64,000 bases of DNA from JAVBOO01 sp031550435 (lineage in GTDB: Bacteria; Bacillota; Clostridia; Lachnospirales; WRAX01), in the NCBI GenBank assembly GCA_031550435.1, contig JAVBOO010000018.1, positions 1 to 64,000 on the forward strand, read 5' to 3'. A program made the position numbers and the translations under genes. The notes below the pieces were generated by a model. The model was given only the letters and a program-made list of their open reading frames with translations, had not been told where the DNA came from and did no database searches. The number at the start of each line of letters is the position of its first letter. The first letter of the stretch is position 1. Shown piece by piece: positions 9,369-18,340 of the stretch.

Positions 9369-9527
9369 TATTGAAATTCATAATAGGCTGAAAAACATAC
9401 TTATATGTTTTTGATGGCTTATTTGCTTTACTTATATTTTACTCCGTTTAAATCGAGTAAAATCGAAAGCGAGCAAAACGAGCCTGCCTGAACCAAGTAG
9501 GCGTATATCTGTCCAAAGTCAATTAAT

Positions 9528-9650
9528 GGGCATGCTGAAAAATTGCCTTAAGTCTTTCCCTGAAAACGGAAAATGACCATTTTCCAAGGGAGAGCGCCGC
9601 TCGCTCAGACCAATTCTTAGTCTTCGTACGCAATTTTCAACACTTCCTTA
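9528..9650 (+). repeat. Dispersed repeat A, copy 1 (MITE-like, 123 bp)
   Basis: Near-identical over most of its length to 52676-52799. The ends form an imperfect terminal inverted repeat: CATGCTGAAAAATTGC on the left, and GTGTTGAAAATTGCG when the right end is read in reverse. Inside is a second inverted repeat around TTTCC. It has no coding capacity. Confidence 0.8.
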
Positions 9651-9662
9651 ATCAGTGTTAAC

Positions 9663-10496
9663 TTAATTTCCGCGGTAATAATTTGCTGTACCGTCAATAC
9701 TTTTAAGTTTTAGCTCAATTTTTTTTGTACCTTCGGGGATATGAAACTCTCCGCATTCAAGCAGGGCAAATTTTTCACTGCCGAATTGCGGTATATGCAA
9801 AACGCCAAAAAAATTTTCGTCTCCGAAGGTTACGCCGTAGCTTCCGGCTCTCGGTAAAATCTTCTCGGGTGGTATACTCAGCGCAAACTTACCGCTGCCG
9901 AGATCCGCAGTGTTCTCTCTTGAAGAGGTGACATAGAAATCCCTGCCGGTCAGGCTTTTCGCCTTTTCAAAATCGCCCGCGAGTATCAGTTCCCGCACAG
10001 TAGTGCTCGATACTTTTTCGCCGAAGCGCATTACATGAGGCACTCTGACGAGTTCGACACCGCGGCTGTCAAAAAAAGACTGAAAATCGGCAATATCGCC
10101 GGAACGCCCTTTTCCGAAACGGTAGCCCTCTCCTATAAACATCGTCTTACAGTTCAGTTCTTTAAAAATAAACTCCAAGAAGTCCTTAGGCTCGGTTTGA
10201 GCGTAGCGTAGCGTAAACGGATATTCGATGAAGAAATCGGGCCCGATGCGGTTTATATAATCCGAGCGCTCGTCATAGCTTGTTATAAGTCTGAAGTCGG
10301 GACGGTCACCGAAGGTAAGCACGGGGTGGGGCCTAAACGAAAACACGACGGAAAAAAGACTGTTTTCCCTTGCGCAGTTAACGGCGCTGTCGAAAAGCAG
10401 TCTGTGCCCGATATGCTGGCCGTCAAAGTTTCCGACGGTTACAGCCGATTGTTTTTCTCTAAAAAAGTCGGAGAAGCAGTCTCCAATAATGTGCAA
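9663..10496 (-). CDS. ribF: RibF-like FMN adenylyltransferase with degenerate riboflavin kinase domain
   Basis: A 277-residue cytoplasmic protein. The N-terminal nucleotidyltransferase domain is intact: VTVGNFDGQHIGH near residue 20, EYPFT, F.GEGYRFGKGRSG, and KVSSTTVRELI. This half makes FAD from FMN and ATP. The C-terminal part (about 185-277) should be riboflavin kinase, but the GFPTAN motif is replaced by unrelated sequence and the usual E.kF tail is missing. Total length is about 30 residues short of typical RibF. It probably keeps FAD synthetase activity only. It is the last gene of the nusA-infB operon and starts with TTG preceded by AAGGA. About 100 bp separate it from truB. Confidence 0.8.
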   Translation of the reverse strand: MHIIGDCFSDFFREKQSAVTVGNFDGQHIGHRLLFDSAVNCARENSLFSVVFSFRPHPVLTFGDRPDFRLITSYDERSDYINRIGPDFFIEYPFTLRYAQTEPKDFLEFIFKELNCKTMFIGEGYRFGKGRSGDIADFQSFFDSRGVELVRVPHVMRFGEKVSSTTVRELILAGDFEKAKSLTGRDFYVTSSRENTADLGSGKFALSIPPEKILPRAGSYGVTFGDENFFGVLHIPQFGSEKFALLECGEFHIPEGTKKIELKLKSIDGTANYYRGN

Positions 10497-10599
10497 TGTA
10501 TTTCATCCTTAAACTGTACCAGTACCGGCAAGCCGGCCTGCTTTAATATTGTAAAGAAAGAGCGCCATAAGCGCCTTGATAGCCTGAGCACGCCTTGGG

Positions 10600-11517
10600 T
10601 TAAACGGTATTAAGCGTTGTTACGCATTTCAGCGTTAATTTTACTTTTGATTTTACTTCGTATATTCCCCGAAGTTTTTGCTCAAAGTCAAACACCAGAA
10701 CTTTTTCTCCGGGCAGTACGTTTTTATCAGAAAAAAAGTTTATATCGGCTTCGTTGCCGTTATCGATAAACTTTTGCGCGCCTGCGGAGGCATACAGCCG
10801 TTTGAATTCGGGAACGGCATCTTCGGGCCGGATAAGAATTTCACCCAGTCTGCCCTGTTCGCACAGAAGCTTAAACTCATCAAGCCTTACCGACGTTTTT
10901 TCGTCAAAGTTGCCGGTTGCGTTTCGGATAAGACAGGACATATGAGCTCCGCAGCCGAGTTTCTCGCCGATGTCGTAAGCCAAGGAGCGTATGTATGTGC
11001 CTTTTGAGCACGTCAGCCTTATGCCGAATTCATCCGTGCCGTTAAAATGCGTGAGACTGATGTTAAAGATTTTTACGGGTCTTGCTTTACGTTCGATTTC
11101 GATTCCGGCTCTGGCAAGCTCGTACAATTTCTTTCCGTTAAGCTTGAGCGCCGAATACATAGGCGGAACCTGCATATATTCCGGCATAAAGCTGTGCAGT
11201 ACTTCAATAATTTTGGCTTCTGTGACATTTACGGGCAAGGTCTTTGTGACTGTACCTGAAGCGTCCCATGTATCGGTTATCACACCGAGCTTTATCCCTG
11301 CAGTATACGTTTTTGTTTTGTCTGTCAGATGGTCGCACAGTCTTGTCGCGCAGCCGAGGCAAATCGGCAGGACACCTTCGGCTTCCGGGTCAAGCGTTCC
11401 CGTATGGCCGACTTTTGCGTGCGTGTACTTTCTCACAACCGCTACGGCATCAAATGATGTGTAGCCCTTTTCTTTATAGATGTTTATAACTCCGTTAATG
11501 TTTTCATACTTTTTCAT
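10600..11517 (-). CDS. truB: tRNA pseudouridine(55) synthase
   Basis: A 305-residue enzyme isomerising uridine 55 in the T-loop of tRNAs. The N-terminal GVINIYKEKGYTSFD and the catalytic motif HTGTLDPEAEGVLP (nucleophile Asp43) are present, followed by the TruB-specific PPMYSA.K..G..LYE region and the C-terminal RNA-binding extension. It overlaps nrnA by 4 bp (start inside the nrnA end), which is typical of this translation operon. Confidence 0.96.
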   Translation of the reverse strand: MKKYENINGVINIYKEKGYTSFDAVAVVRKYTHAKVGHTGTLDPEAEGVLPICLGCATRLCDHLTDKTKTYTAGIKLGVITDTWDASGTVTKTLPVNVTEAKIIEVLHSFMPEYMQVPPMYSALKLNGKKLYELARAGIEIERKARPVKIFNISLTHFNGTDEFGIRLTCSKGTYIRSLAYDIGEKLGCGAHMSCLIRNATGNFDEKTSVRLDEFKLLCEQGRLGEILIRPEDAVPEFKRLYASAGAQKFIDNGNEADINFFSDKNVLPGEKVLVFDFEQKLRGIYEVKSKVKLTLKCVTTLNTV

Positions 11518-12473
11518 CTTATCTTTCCCGTTATCTCCTCGGCTATCATTGCTTCCGCTTCGGAAAGCGAAGCAATAACGGTCGCACCGGCAGCGTTAAC
11601 GTGTCCGCCGCCGCCGAACGCGCCGCAGATTTTGCTTACATCAAGCCCGACGGAACGCAAACTGATTTTGACCTTTCCGTCTCCTCTTTCCGAGAACAGA
11701 CCGGCCACAGTCGCTCCTCTCACGTTTATGAGATATTCGACTATACCGTCCAAATCATTGATGCCGCAGCCGCAAAGCTCCATTTCGGTTTGAGACAGAG
11801 AGCTCGAGATATATTTGCCGCCGTTAAGTATTTTCATATTGTTTATAGCGGCGCCGAGTATTTTTGCTTCGGCGGCGCTGTGCTCAAGAAGCACGCTTCT
11901 GTAAATTACGCTGAAAGGTATATGTTTTTCAGTCAGCGCAGCGGCTGCCTTAAGCGTCTCGGATGTTGTTGATGCGTGCCGGAACCCGGCGGTATCGTAC
12001 ATAATGCCGGTGTAAAGCGCGCTTGCCGTATCCTTGTCAATCAGATTCCTGTCAACTACAAGGTGGTAAAGTAATTCGCAGGTTGATGACAGCTCCGGGT
12101 ATACGTAGTTAACATCAGCGAAATACGTATTACTGATATGGTGGTCAATATTCAGAGTTTTAGGCGTTCTGTCAAATACTCTGAGCGCTCGCTCGCAGAG
12201 CCTGTCTTTGCAAGCGCAGTCCAGACTGATAAAAATATCGGCGAAAAGCTCGTCCGTGTCGCCTGTATACAGATATTCCCCGCCTTTAAGAAAGCTGTAT
12301 TTATGCGGTATGCTGTCTAAAATTATGGACGGTTCGACACCGGAGTTTTTCAGCATAAGAGCAACTGAAAAGACAGCCCCGACGGCATCGCCGTCAGGGT
12401 TGACGTGAGCTGATATAACCGCGGTTTTGCATCCTTCAAGATATTCCGATAGTTCTTTCTCAACAGAGTTCAA
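11514..12473 (-). CDS. nrnA: DHH phosphoesterase, NrnA-type oligoribonuclease/pAp phosphatase
   Basis: A 319-residue cytoplasmic phosphodiesterase degrading very short RNAs and dephosphorylating 3'-phosphoadenosine 5'-phosphate in the NrnA family. DHH-domain metal ligands are visible in HVNPDGDA (about 24-31), SLDCA (about 84-88) and NIDHHISN (about 114-121). The C-terminal DHHA1 substrate motif GGGGHVNAAG is also present. The start is TTG with GGGTG upstream, 11 bp after rbfA. Its place between rbfA and truB is the standard one in Firmicutes. Confidence 0.93.
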   Translation of the reverse strand: MNSVEKELSEYLEGCKTAVISAHVNPDGDAVGAVFSVALMLKNSGVEPSIILDSIPHKYSFLKGGEYLYTGDTDELFADIFISLDCACKDRLCERALRVFDRTPKTLNIDHHISNTYFADVNYVYPELSSTCELLYHLVVDRNLIDKDTASALYTGIMYDTAGFRHASTTSETLKAAAALTEKHIPFSVIYRSVLLEHSAAEAKILGAAINNMKILNGGKYISSSLSQTEMELCGCGINDLDGIVEYLINVRGATVAGLFSERGDGKVKISLRSVGLDVSKICGAFGGGGHVNAAGATVIASLSEAEAMIAEEITGKIR

Positions 12474-12484
12474 TGAAGCACCCG

Positions 12485-12844
12485 CTAATCTCTATTATTT
12501 TTATTTACTTCGTCGATGAGCCCGGATAGTCTGATTCCGTACTCAAGGCTGTCGTCAATTATAAAGCTGAGCTGAGGGGTCAGACGAAGATTGATTCTCT
12601 CGGCGAGAAGCTTTCGGATAAAGCCCGAAGCGCTTTTTATGCCGGCGAGAACCTCGTCCTTTTGAGTTTTATCTCCCAAGATGCTGATATAAATCTTACA
12701 ATATTCCAGATCCGTTGTGGTTTCCGCCTTGGTCACGGTGACCATGGCGGAAACTCTGGGGTCCTTTATTTCCGTTCTGATGATATTTGCGGTTTCACGC
12801 ATAATCTCATCATTAATTCGCACAATACGAACGTTTTTTTTCAT
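12485..12844 (-). CDS. rbfA: 30S ribosome-binding factor A
   Basis: A 119-residue KH-like ribosome maturation factor that assists late 16S rRNA processing of the 30S subunit. The family pattern is clear: R..R.NDEIMRETA.II..EIKDPRV..MVTVT, then the YCKIYISILGD strand and PQLSFIIDDSLEYG near the end. It begins 4 bp after the infB stop codon and belongs to the same transcript. Confidence 0.95.
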   Translation of the reverse strand: MKKNVRIVRINDEIMRETANIIRTEIKDPRVSAMVTVTKAETTTDLEYCKIYISILGDKTQKDEVLAGIKSASGFIRKLLAERINLRLTPQLSFIIDDSLEYGIRLSGLIDEVNKNNRD

Positions 12845-12848
12845 AGAA

Positions 12849-15800
12849 TTACCTTTCTACCTGCTCGATGAGGTAAGCCTCTACCCTGTCGCCTTCCTTA
12901 ATGTCGTTGAACTTTGAGAAAACAAGTCCGCATTCGTAGCCGGTCAGTACTTCCTTTACATCGTCTTTAAATCTCTTGAGCGACTCGAGTTCTCCTTCGT
13001 GTACGACCGCGCCGTCGCGAATAATTCTTACTTTCGCGTTTCTGACAAACTTACCGTCCAATATATACGAACCGCCGATATTTCCGATGGCAGTTGCTTT
13101 GAAAATCTGTCTTATTTCGGCATGACCGATAACTCGTTCTTCGTAAACCGGGTCCAACATGCCCTTCATTGCTGCTTGAACGTCCTCGATAGCGTTGTAA
13201 ATGACTCTGTAAAGTCTCAAGTCTACTTCCTGCTCGTCCGCAACCGACTTTGCCGACGGCTCCGGTCTTACGTTAAAGCCGATGATTATCGCGCCCGAAG
13301 TTGAAGCAAGCATAACGTCCGATTCGTTAATCGCGCCTACGCCGCCGTGAATAATCCTGACTCTGACTTCATCGTTCGAAAGTTTTTCGAGGCTTGAGCG
13401 TATGGCTTCGACAGAGCCGGCAACGTCTGCTTTAACGATAATGTTCAGGTCTTTAATATTCCCGGCTTTTATCTGTTCAAACAGGTCATCAAGCGAAACT
13501 TTCGGAGCGTTTTGGCCGATAAGCTTTACTCTGTTCTTTGCCACAACCTGCTCGGCAACGTTTCTCGCGTATTTGTCGCTTTCGGCGACAAAGAACAGAT
13601 CTCCGGCCAAAGGAACATCCGGGAGACCGAGTATTTCAACAGGTGTTGACGGGGGCGCTTTTTTGACCTTATTGCCCTTGTCGTCCATCATCGCTCTGAT
13701 TTTGCCGTAGGTACCGCCGGCTACGATTGGATCGCCGATGCTCAACGTTCCGTTTTGAACAAGAACCGTTGCAACGGGTCCTTTGCCCTTGTCGAGAGAT
13801 GCCTCGATAATCGTTCCTCTCGCTCTTGCGGAAGGATTGGCTCTAAGCTCTTTCATTTCTGCCGCGAGCAGTATCATTTCGAGAAGCTGATCGATGCCGG
13901 TGTGGTTAACGGCCGATACGGGTACGCTTATGGTGCTGCCGCCCCAGTCCTCGGTAACAATTTCGTGCTCGGTAAGCTCGCGTTTAACCCTGTCCGGGTT
14001 TGCGCTCGGTTTGTCTATTTTGTTTATGGCAACGATAATTTCTACGCCGGCAGCTTTTGCGTGGTTAATGGCTTCAATCGTCTGAGGCATAACGCCGTCG
14101 TCAGCAGCGACAACGAGTATCGCTATGTCGGTTATCATTGCGCCTCTCATACGCATAGCCGTGAAGGCTTCGTGACCGGGAGTGTCGAGGAAGGTAATTG
14201 CCTTCCCGTGTATCGTGACCGTGTATGCTCCGATATGCTGGGTTATACCGCCGGCTTCTCCGCTGGCAACCTTGCTGCTTCTGATAGCGTCGAGCAGTGA
14301 TGTCTTTCCGTGGTCAACGTGACCCATTACAACCACAACGGGAGGTCTTCCTACGAGATCCTTTTCATCGTCTTTTTCGGCGAAAACATCCTCGAAGGGG
14401 TCGATAACCTTCATTTGCTCAACGAGTATGTTGTAGTCGACAGCAATCGAAGAGGCCGTTTCGAAGTCAACGTCCGTATTAAGGGTTTTCATCATACCCT
14501 TTTTCATCAGCGCTTTAATAAGGTCGTTGCCGGCGACATTCATCTTTTCCGCAAGGGCCTTAAGCGTAATTTTTTCGGGTATCTGAATAACAATAGGTTC
14601 ATTGGATTTCGCTTTTGCCGGCTTTTTCGAAGACGGTCTCGAAAGAAGACCTTCCTCCTGGTCGGTTATTCGGTCCTTACGAACCGGATCCTTTGTAATT
14701 CTGCGCAAATAGTCTTTGTCCTGTTTCGGCGGAGCTGCTGCCGGTGCTTTATCTCTCGACTTAAAGTCCGGTCTCGGTGATCTTGATTTATCAAATCCGG
14801 GCTTATCTTTGCCGAAACCCGAATCAGACGGTCTTCCGCCGCCAAACGGAGGTCTCTGCTGATACGGCGGTCTGTCGCCCTGACCGGTTCTCTGCTGATA
14901 CGGCGGTCTGTCACCCTGACCGGTTCTCTGCTGATACGGCGGTCTGTCGCCCTGGCCGGTTCTTTGTTGGTACGGAGGCCTGTCGCCCTGACCGGTTCTC
15001 TGCTGATACGGAGGTCTGTCGCCCTGGCCGGTTCTTTGCTGATACGGCGGTCTGTCTCCTTGCGTGCCCGTTCTGGGTTGGTAAGGAGGCCTGTCGCCCT
15101 GACCGGTTCTCTGCTGATACGGAGGTCTGTCTCCTTGCGCGCCCGTTCTGGGTTGGTACGGAGGCCTGTCGCCCTGACCGGTTCTCTGCTGGTACGGAGG
15201 TCTGTCTCCTTGCGCGCCCGTTCTGGGTTGGTAAGGAGGTCTGTCACTCTGGCCGGTTCTCTGTTGGTACGGCGGTCTGTCGCCTTGTGCTCCGGTTCTC
15301 TGCTGATACGGAGGTCTGTCTCCTTGTGCAGCTCTTGCTCCGTGAGCCGGTCTGTCCCCTGCGGAAGGTCTTTGCTCCGAAGTGGGCTGTGTTGCCGTGT
15401 TTGTCTTTACCGCGGGCTTTTCTTCGACCTTCGCGGGTTCTAATGTCACCGTTTTGTCCGTAATCTTAACCTCTTCCGTTTTGACTTCTGCGGCAAGCTC
15501 GGGCTTAGCCGGTTTTTTATCGATATGTTCAACTGTCTTTTTTTGTTCCGCAACAGGTTGAGCCTGTATAACAGAGGGCTTTACCGTCTCGGGTGTCGCC
15601 GTGTTTCGGACTTCGCCTGCGGCGGGGTTTGCCGTTTTTTCCGTATTACCGGCGGCAGGGCTTTCCGGCCTTTGTGGAATTGCCGGGTGTTTTTGCGCGC
15701 CTTGTGTAGGAACAGGTTTTTGCTGAGGCGGACGCTGGTGAACGTTAATAGTTCTGTTTACGTTTGGTCTGTCGGATGAATATGCTATTCTTTGAGGAGC

Positions 15801-16178
15801 GTGTCTCTGAACGGGAGTACGCTCTTTCTCGGTTTTTGAAGGGGAGTGGGCTTCTGCCTCTTGTCTTAGCCCCTGCGGGGCTTTGGCAGGTTTTGCCGTA
15901 TTCTGCGCCGGCGTAGCTTCACCCGATGTCTGCCTCTGAATAGGCTCGCGTCTTTGGGGAACGCTTTCCGCGTGTTTGTCCGCAGGGCGCTCAGCTGCCT
16001 TTTCCGCAGGTTTTGCCTGTTTTGAAGAGAAGTGGGACAAAACCTTCTTAATTTCGTCCTCCTCAAGGCTGCTGGAATGTTTTTTTCCTGTTATACCGAA
16101 CTCGTCCAGCTTATCCAGCAAAGCTTTGTTTTCGACGTTAAGCTGTTTAGCGAGCTCATGCACTCGTATTTTCGACAT
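12849..16178 (-). CDS. infB: Translation initiation factor IF-2 with extended repeat linker
   Basis: A 1109-residue GTPase that brings fMet-tRNA to the 30S subunit. An N-terminal IF2_N domain (SKIRVHELAKQLN) is followed by a very long, disordered Pro/Arg/Gln/Glu-rich linker (about 55-500). This linker holds 13 tandem copies of a 12-13-residue unit. A second IF2_N domain (ITLKALAEKMNV) comes next, then the G domain starting near residue 610 (GHVDHGKTS, DTPGHEAF, NKIDKPSANPD), domains II and III, and the fMet-tRNA-binding domain ending YLIEQVER. The catalytic half is normal and the linker is what makes it longer than usual. GGAGG precedes the ATG. An imperfect hairpin (16213-16252) lies in the gap to ylxQ. 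Confidence 0.97.
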   Translation of the reverse strand: MSKIRVHELAKQLNVENKALLDKLDEFGITGKKHSSSLEEDEIKKVLSHFSSKQAKPAEKAAERPADKHAESVPQRREPIQRQTSGEATPAQNTAKPAKAPQGLRQEAEAHSPSKTEKERTPVQRHAPQRIAYSSDRPNVNRTINVHQRPPQQKPVPTQGAQKHPAIPQRPESPAAGNTEKTANPAAGEVRNTATPETVKPSVIQAQPVAEQKKTVEHIDKKPAKPELAAEVKTEEVKITDKTVTLEPAKVEEKPAVKTNTATQPTSEQRPSAGDRPAHGARAAQGDRPPYQQRTGAQGDRPPYQQRTGQSDRPPYQPRTGAQGDRPPYQQRTGQGDRPPYQPRTGAQGDRPPYQQRTGQGDRPPYQPRTGTQGDRPPYQQRTGQGDRPPYQQRTGQGDRPPYQQRTGQGDRPPYQQRTGQGDRPPYQQRTGQGDRPPYQQRPPFGGGRPSDSGFGKDKPGFDKSRSPRPDFKSRDKAPAAAPPKQDKDYLRRITKDPVRKDRITDQEEGLLSRPSSKKPAKAKSNEPIVIQIPEKITLKALAEKMNVAGNDLIKALMKKGMMKTLNTDVDFETASSIAVDYNILVEQMKVIDPFEDVFAEKDDEKDLVGRPPVVVVMGHVDHGKTSLLDAIRSSKVASGEAGGITQHIGAYTVTIHGKAITFLDTPGHEAFTAMRMRGAMITDIAILVVAADDGVMPQTIEAINHAKAAGVEIIVAINKIDKPSANPDRVKRELTEHEIVTEDWGGSTISVPVSAVNHTGIDQLLEMILLAAEMKELRANPSARARGTIIEASLDKGKGPVATVLVQNGTLSIGDPIVAGGTYGKIRAMMDDKGNKVKKAPPSTPVEILGLPDVPLAGDLFFVAESDKYARNVAEQVVAKNRVKLIGQNAPKVSLDDLFEQIKAGNIKDLNIIVKADVAGSVEAIRSSLEKLSNDEVRVRIIHGGVGAINESDVMLASTSGAIIIGFNVRPEPSAKSVADEQEVDLRLYRVIYNAIEDVQAAMKGMLDPVYEERVIGHAEIRQIFKATAIGNIGGSYILDGKFVRNAKVRIIRDGAVVHEGELESLKRFKDDVKEVLTGYECGLVFSKFNDIKEGDRVEAYLIEQVER
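14846..15334 (-). repeat. Tandem repeat inside infB (13 units of 36-39 bp)
   Basis: Thirteen consecutive copies of a unit encoding GDRPPYQ(Q/P)RTG(Q/AQ), with two alternating variants and five almost identical units at the C-terminal end. It encodes a positively charged, proline- and tyrosine-rich linker. Because the unit length is a multiple of three, gain or loss of units keeps the frame. Confidence 0.9.
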
Positions 16179-16345
16179 ATATGCACCTCCGTGCGTTTCG
16201 TTATTTTTATGGGAGTGTCAAAAAAATCCGTTGCGGAGGGGTTTTTACACTCTCGTTGTTGATGCCGGCAAAGCTTTTAAGATCACAGGAGAAATCCTGT
16301 TTGCCAAGCAATCGTCCCAAAGCGGTTTAACCGGTATTACGACTC

Positions 16346-16693
16346 TTAAGCATCCTCTTTGCCTTCGTCTTGTCCGTAGGTTTTCAGAAGCTGTTCAATT
16401 TTCGACGCGAACCCCTGTTCCGTTATAACACAGGTTGCGCGGTTTTCTTTTCCGAGGCTTGCGGCAAGTCCGGCTTTGCTGCCGAAAACATAATAAGGCC
16501 GTTCGTAGAAGAATGCTTTTTGAGAAAACTTTTTCTTTGTATTGTCTGAAGCGTCCTCGCAAACGATAACGAGTTTCACCTCTCGAGCTTTAAATGCCGT
16601 TTCGCAAGCGAATTCTCCCGATTTTAACATGCCTGCTTTTTGGGCGAGGCTGAGAAGAGAATACAGCTTTTTTTCAGCGATTTCTTTATTCAT
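16346..16693 (-). CDS. ylxQ: L7Ae/L30e-family RNA-binding protein YlxQ
   Basis: A 115-residue small protein of the ribosomal L7Ae/L30e fold. The pattern LLSLAQKAGMLKSGEFACE followed by KLVIVCEDASDNTKKKF is typical of YlxQ. It probably binds structured RNA in or near ribosomes. It overlaps ylxR by 8 bp and precedes infB by about 167 bp, the usual order in Firmicutes. Confidence 0.9.
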   Translation of the reverse strand: MNKEIAEKKLYSLLSLAQKAGMLKSGEFACETAFKAREVKLVIVCEDASDNTKKKFSQKAFFYERPYYVFGSKAGLAASLGKENRATCVITEQGFASKIEQLLKTYGQDEGKEDA

Positions 16694-16961
16694 GTATGTC
16701 CTGCTCCAACTCTGTTTTCAGTTGACCGTAAATTTCTGCGGGTATGGCGCAGCCGAATGACCTTTCAAGGCTTCTGGTTTTCATCGCTCTCTCAAGGCAG
16801 ATTACCGCAGGGCATATATATGCGCCCCTGCCGTTTTTCTTTCCTGTTTTATCGATAAATATCTCTCCGCTGTCGTTTCGAACTACTCTGATCAGTTCTT
16901 TTTTCGGTTTCATTTCCTGACAGCCGCCGCATTTGCGAAGCGGTATCTTTTTCGGAGTCAC
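16686..16961 (-). CDS. ylxR: YlxR family RNA-binding protein (RNase P modulator type)
   Basis: A 91-residue DUF448/YlxR protein. The conserved core IPLRKCGGCQEMKPK followed by ELIRVVR and GRGAYICP is complete. In other Firmicutes YlxR has been linked to RNase P. The open frame extends to 17036, inside nusA, but a GTG at 16961 lies 4 nt after the nusA stop with AGGGG upstream. It gives the normal family length, so I chose it. Translation is probably coupled to nusA. Confidence 0.9.
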   Translation of the reverse strand: MTPKKIPLRKCGGCQEMKPKKELIRVVRNDSGEIFIDKTGKKNGRGAYICPAVICLERAMKTRSLERSFGCAIPAEIYGQLKTELEQDIHE

Positions 16962-16965
16962 AGCC

Positions 16966-18189
16966 TTACTTCCCCTCTTCCTCGACGTATTCGGTTCCGT
17001 AGTACTCGCCGTACTGCTTTTCGTAATCATCGGCAATTATACCGGCATCTTCGTCATCGTAAACGTCGTCGTACTCTTCTTCTTCATCGTTGTAATACTT
17101 GTCGTAGTACTCGTCCGTGAGGTAGTCATCTTCGGATACAAAATCGGTTCCCTGTACCTGGCTTTCACTCTTTATGTCTATTCTCCAGCCGGTCAGCCTT
17201 GCCGCGAGTTTTGCGTTTTGGCCTTCCTTACCGATTGCGAGAGACAGCTGGTTATCGGGTACGACTATCCTTGCGGAACGGTCATCGGGTGTTGTTGCGA
17301 CTGCGAGCACCTCGCTCGGGCTAAGTGCCGCGGCAACAAACTGTTTCGGGTCCGGGCTCCAGGTGATGATATCGATTTTTTCGCCGTTAAGCTCTGTAAC
17401 GACGAAGTTGACTCTGCTTCCGTTTTGACCGACGCAGGCACCGACAGCGTCTATATCGGGGTTGTTGGAATATACCGCGATTTTCGTTCTGGAACCCGCT
17501 TCGCGGGATATAGCCTTTATCTCGACTATACCGTCGAAAACCTCGGGTACTTCCTGTTCGAACAAGCGTTTAACAAGCTCGGGGTGAGTTCTCGAAATAT
17601 TTATCTGCGGCCCCTTGGTAGTCTGCTTGACTTCGACCACATAAAACTTCAGGCGTTGGTTAAACACGTAGTTTTCGGTCGGAACCTGTTCGTTCGGAAC
17701 AAGAATCGCGTCTGTTTTTCCGATTGTAACAATAACGTTTTTCTTGTCTCTGCGCTGTACTATGCCTGTTACTATATCTCTTTCCTTTGTTCTGAACTCT
17801 TTAAATGTGAGTTCTCTTTCGGCCTCTCTGAGCTTTTGCATTACGACCTGTTTAGCCGTTTGCGCAGAAATTCTTCCGAAATTTTTCGGGGTTACCACGA
17901 TATCTACTATATCTCCGACTTTGTAGCGCAGGTTGATTTTCTTGGCTTCATCCTCGGAAATCTCCGCGCTGTCGTCAGTTACGTTTTCAACTACCATCTT
18001 TTGAGCGTAAACGCTGACTTTTCCGTTATCCCTGTCAACAACGACTTTTACGTTCATAGTTGTTCCGAAATTCTTTTTGCACGCCGTAACAAGAGCTGTT
18101 TCGATTGCCGAAAATATAGTTTCTTTATCTATGCCTTTTTCTTTTTCTATCTGCACTAAGGCATCAATTAACTCGGTTGCGTTATCCAT
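16966..18189 (-). CDS. nusA: Transcription termination/antitermination factor NusA
   Basis: A 407-residue RNA-polymerase-associated factor. It has an N-terminal polymerase-binding domain (LIDALVQIEKEKGI), an S1 domain (RDIVTGIVQRRD), and two KH domains (GSRTKIAVYS, GACVGQNGSRV; then IGKEGQNAKLAARLTGW). It ends in a highly acidic tail (about 355-407) rich in Asp, Glu and Tyr. The long open frame starts earlier, but GGAGGAGATATAAAAGA stands before the ATG at 18189, which matches the family start. The usual upstream partner rimP is absent. A separate promoter precedes it. Confidence 0.96.
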   Translation of the reverse strand: MDNATELIDALVQIEKEKGIDKETIFSAIETALVTACKKNFGTTMNVKVVVDRDNGKVSVYAQKMVVENVTDDSAEISEDEAKKINLRYKVGDIVDIVVTPKNFGRISAQTAKQVVMQKLREAERELTFKEFRTKERDIVTGIVQRRDKKNVIVTIGKTDAILVPNEQVPTENYVFNQRLKFYVVEVKQTTKGPQINISRTHPELVKRLFEQEVPEVFDGIVEIKAISREAGSRTKIAVYSNNPDIDAVGACVGQNGSRVNFVVTELNGEKIDIITWSPDPKQFVAAALSPSEVLAVATTPDDRSARIVVPDNQLSLAIGKEGQNAKLAARLTGWRIDIKSESQVQGTDFVSEDDYLTDEYYDKYYNDEEEEYDDVYDDEDAGIIADDYEKQYGEYYGTEYVEEEGK

Positions 18190-18293
18190 TCTTTTATATC
18201 TCCTCCTTGTATATGTGAGCCGGAAATCCGTACCGCGGCAAGTGCGACGATACCGGACTATACCGGTTCCGGCGTGATCTGCTTCAATAAACA

Positions 18294-18315
18294 GGAGTGG
18301 GTTTTCACCCACTCC
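18294..18315 (-). other. Hairpin in the nusA leader
   Basis: Perfect 9-bp GC-rich stem (18294-18302 with 18307-18315) and a 4-nt loop. It lies about 25 nt after the predicted nusA promoter and about 105 nt before the start codon. It may stop read-through from potD or act as a leader structure. It lacks a good T tract. Confidence 0.5.
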
Positions 18316-18340
18316 GCTCAAGTAACTATTCAACTTATAA

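Larger units (their letters stand above)
9299..9662. other. Intergenic region between gdhA and ribF
   Basis: It contains the gdhA promoter, a small AT-rich hairpin (AAACATA.TATGTTT near 9388-9409) and repeat A copy 1 (9528-9650). No further gene is seen. Confidence 0.6.

Noticed and set aside
14846..15334. Considered as a CRISPR-like array because of regular repeats
   Set aside because: The repeats are contiguous without unique spacers and are in frame with infB.
14777..15463. Two overlapping plus-strand frames with striking repeats
   Set aside because: They are the reverse reading of the infB tandem repeat. The periodicity keeps several frames open at once.
16933..18159. 408-codon open frame on the plus strand
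   Set aside because: Antisense to nusA, with no ribosome site and low-complexity Phe/Tyr/Val composition that mirrors the nusA codons.
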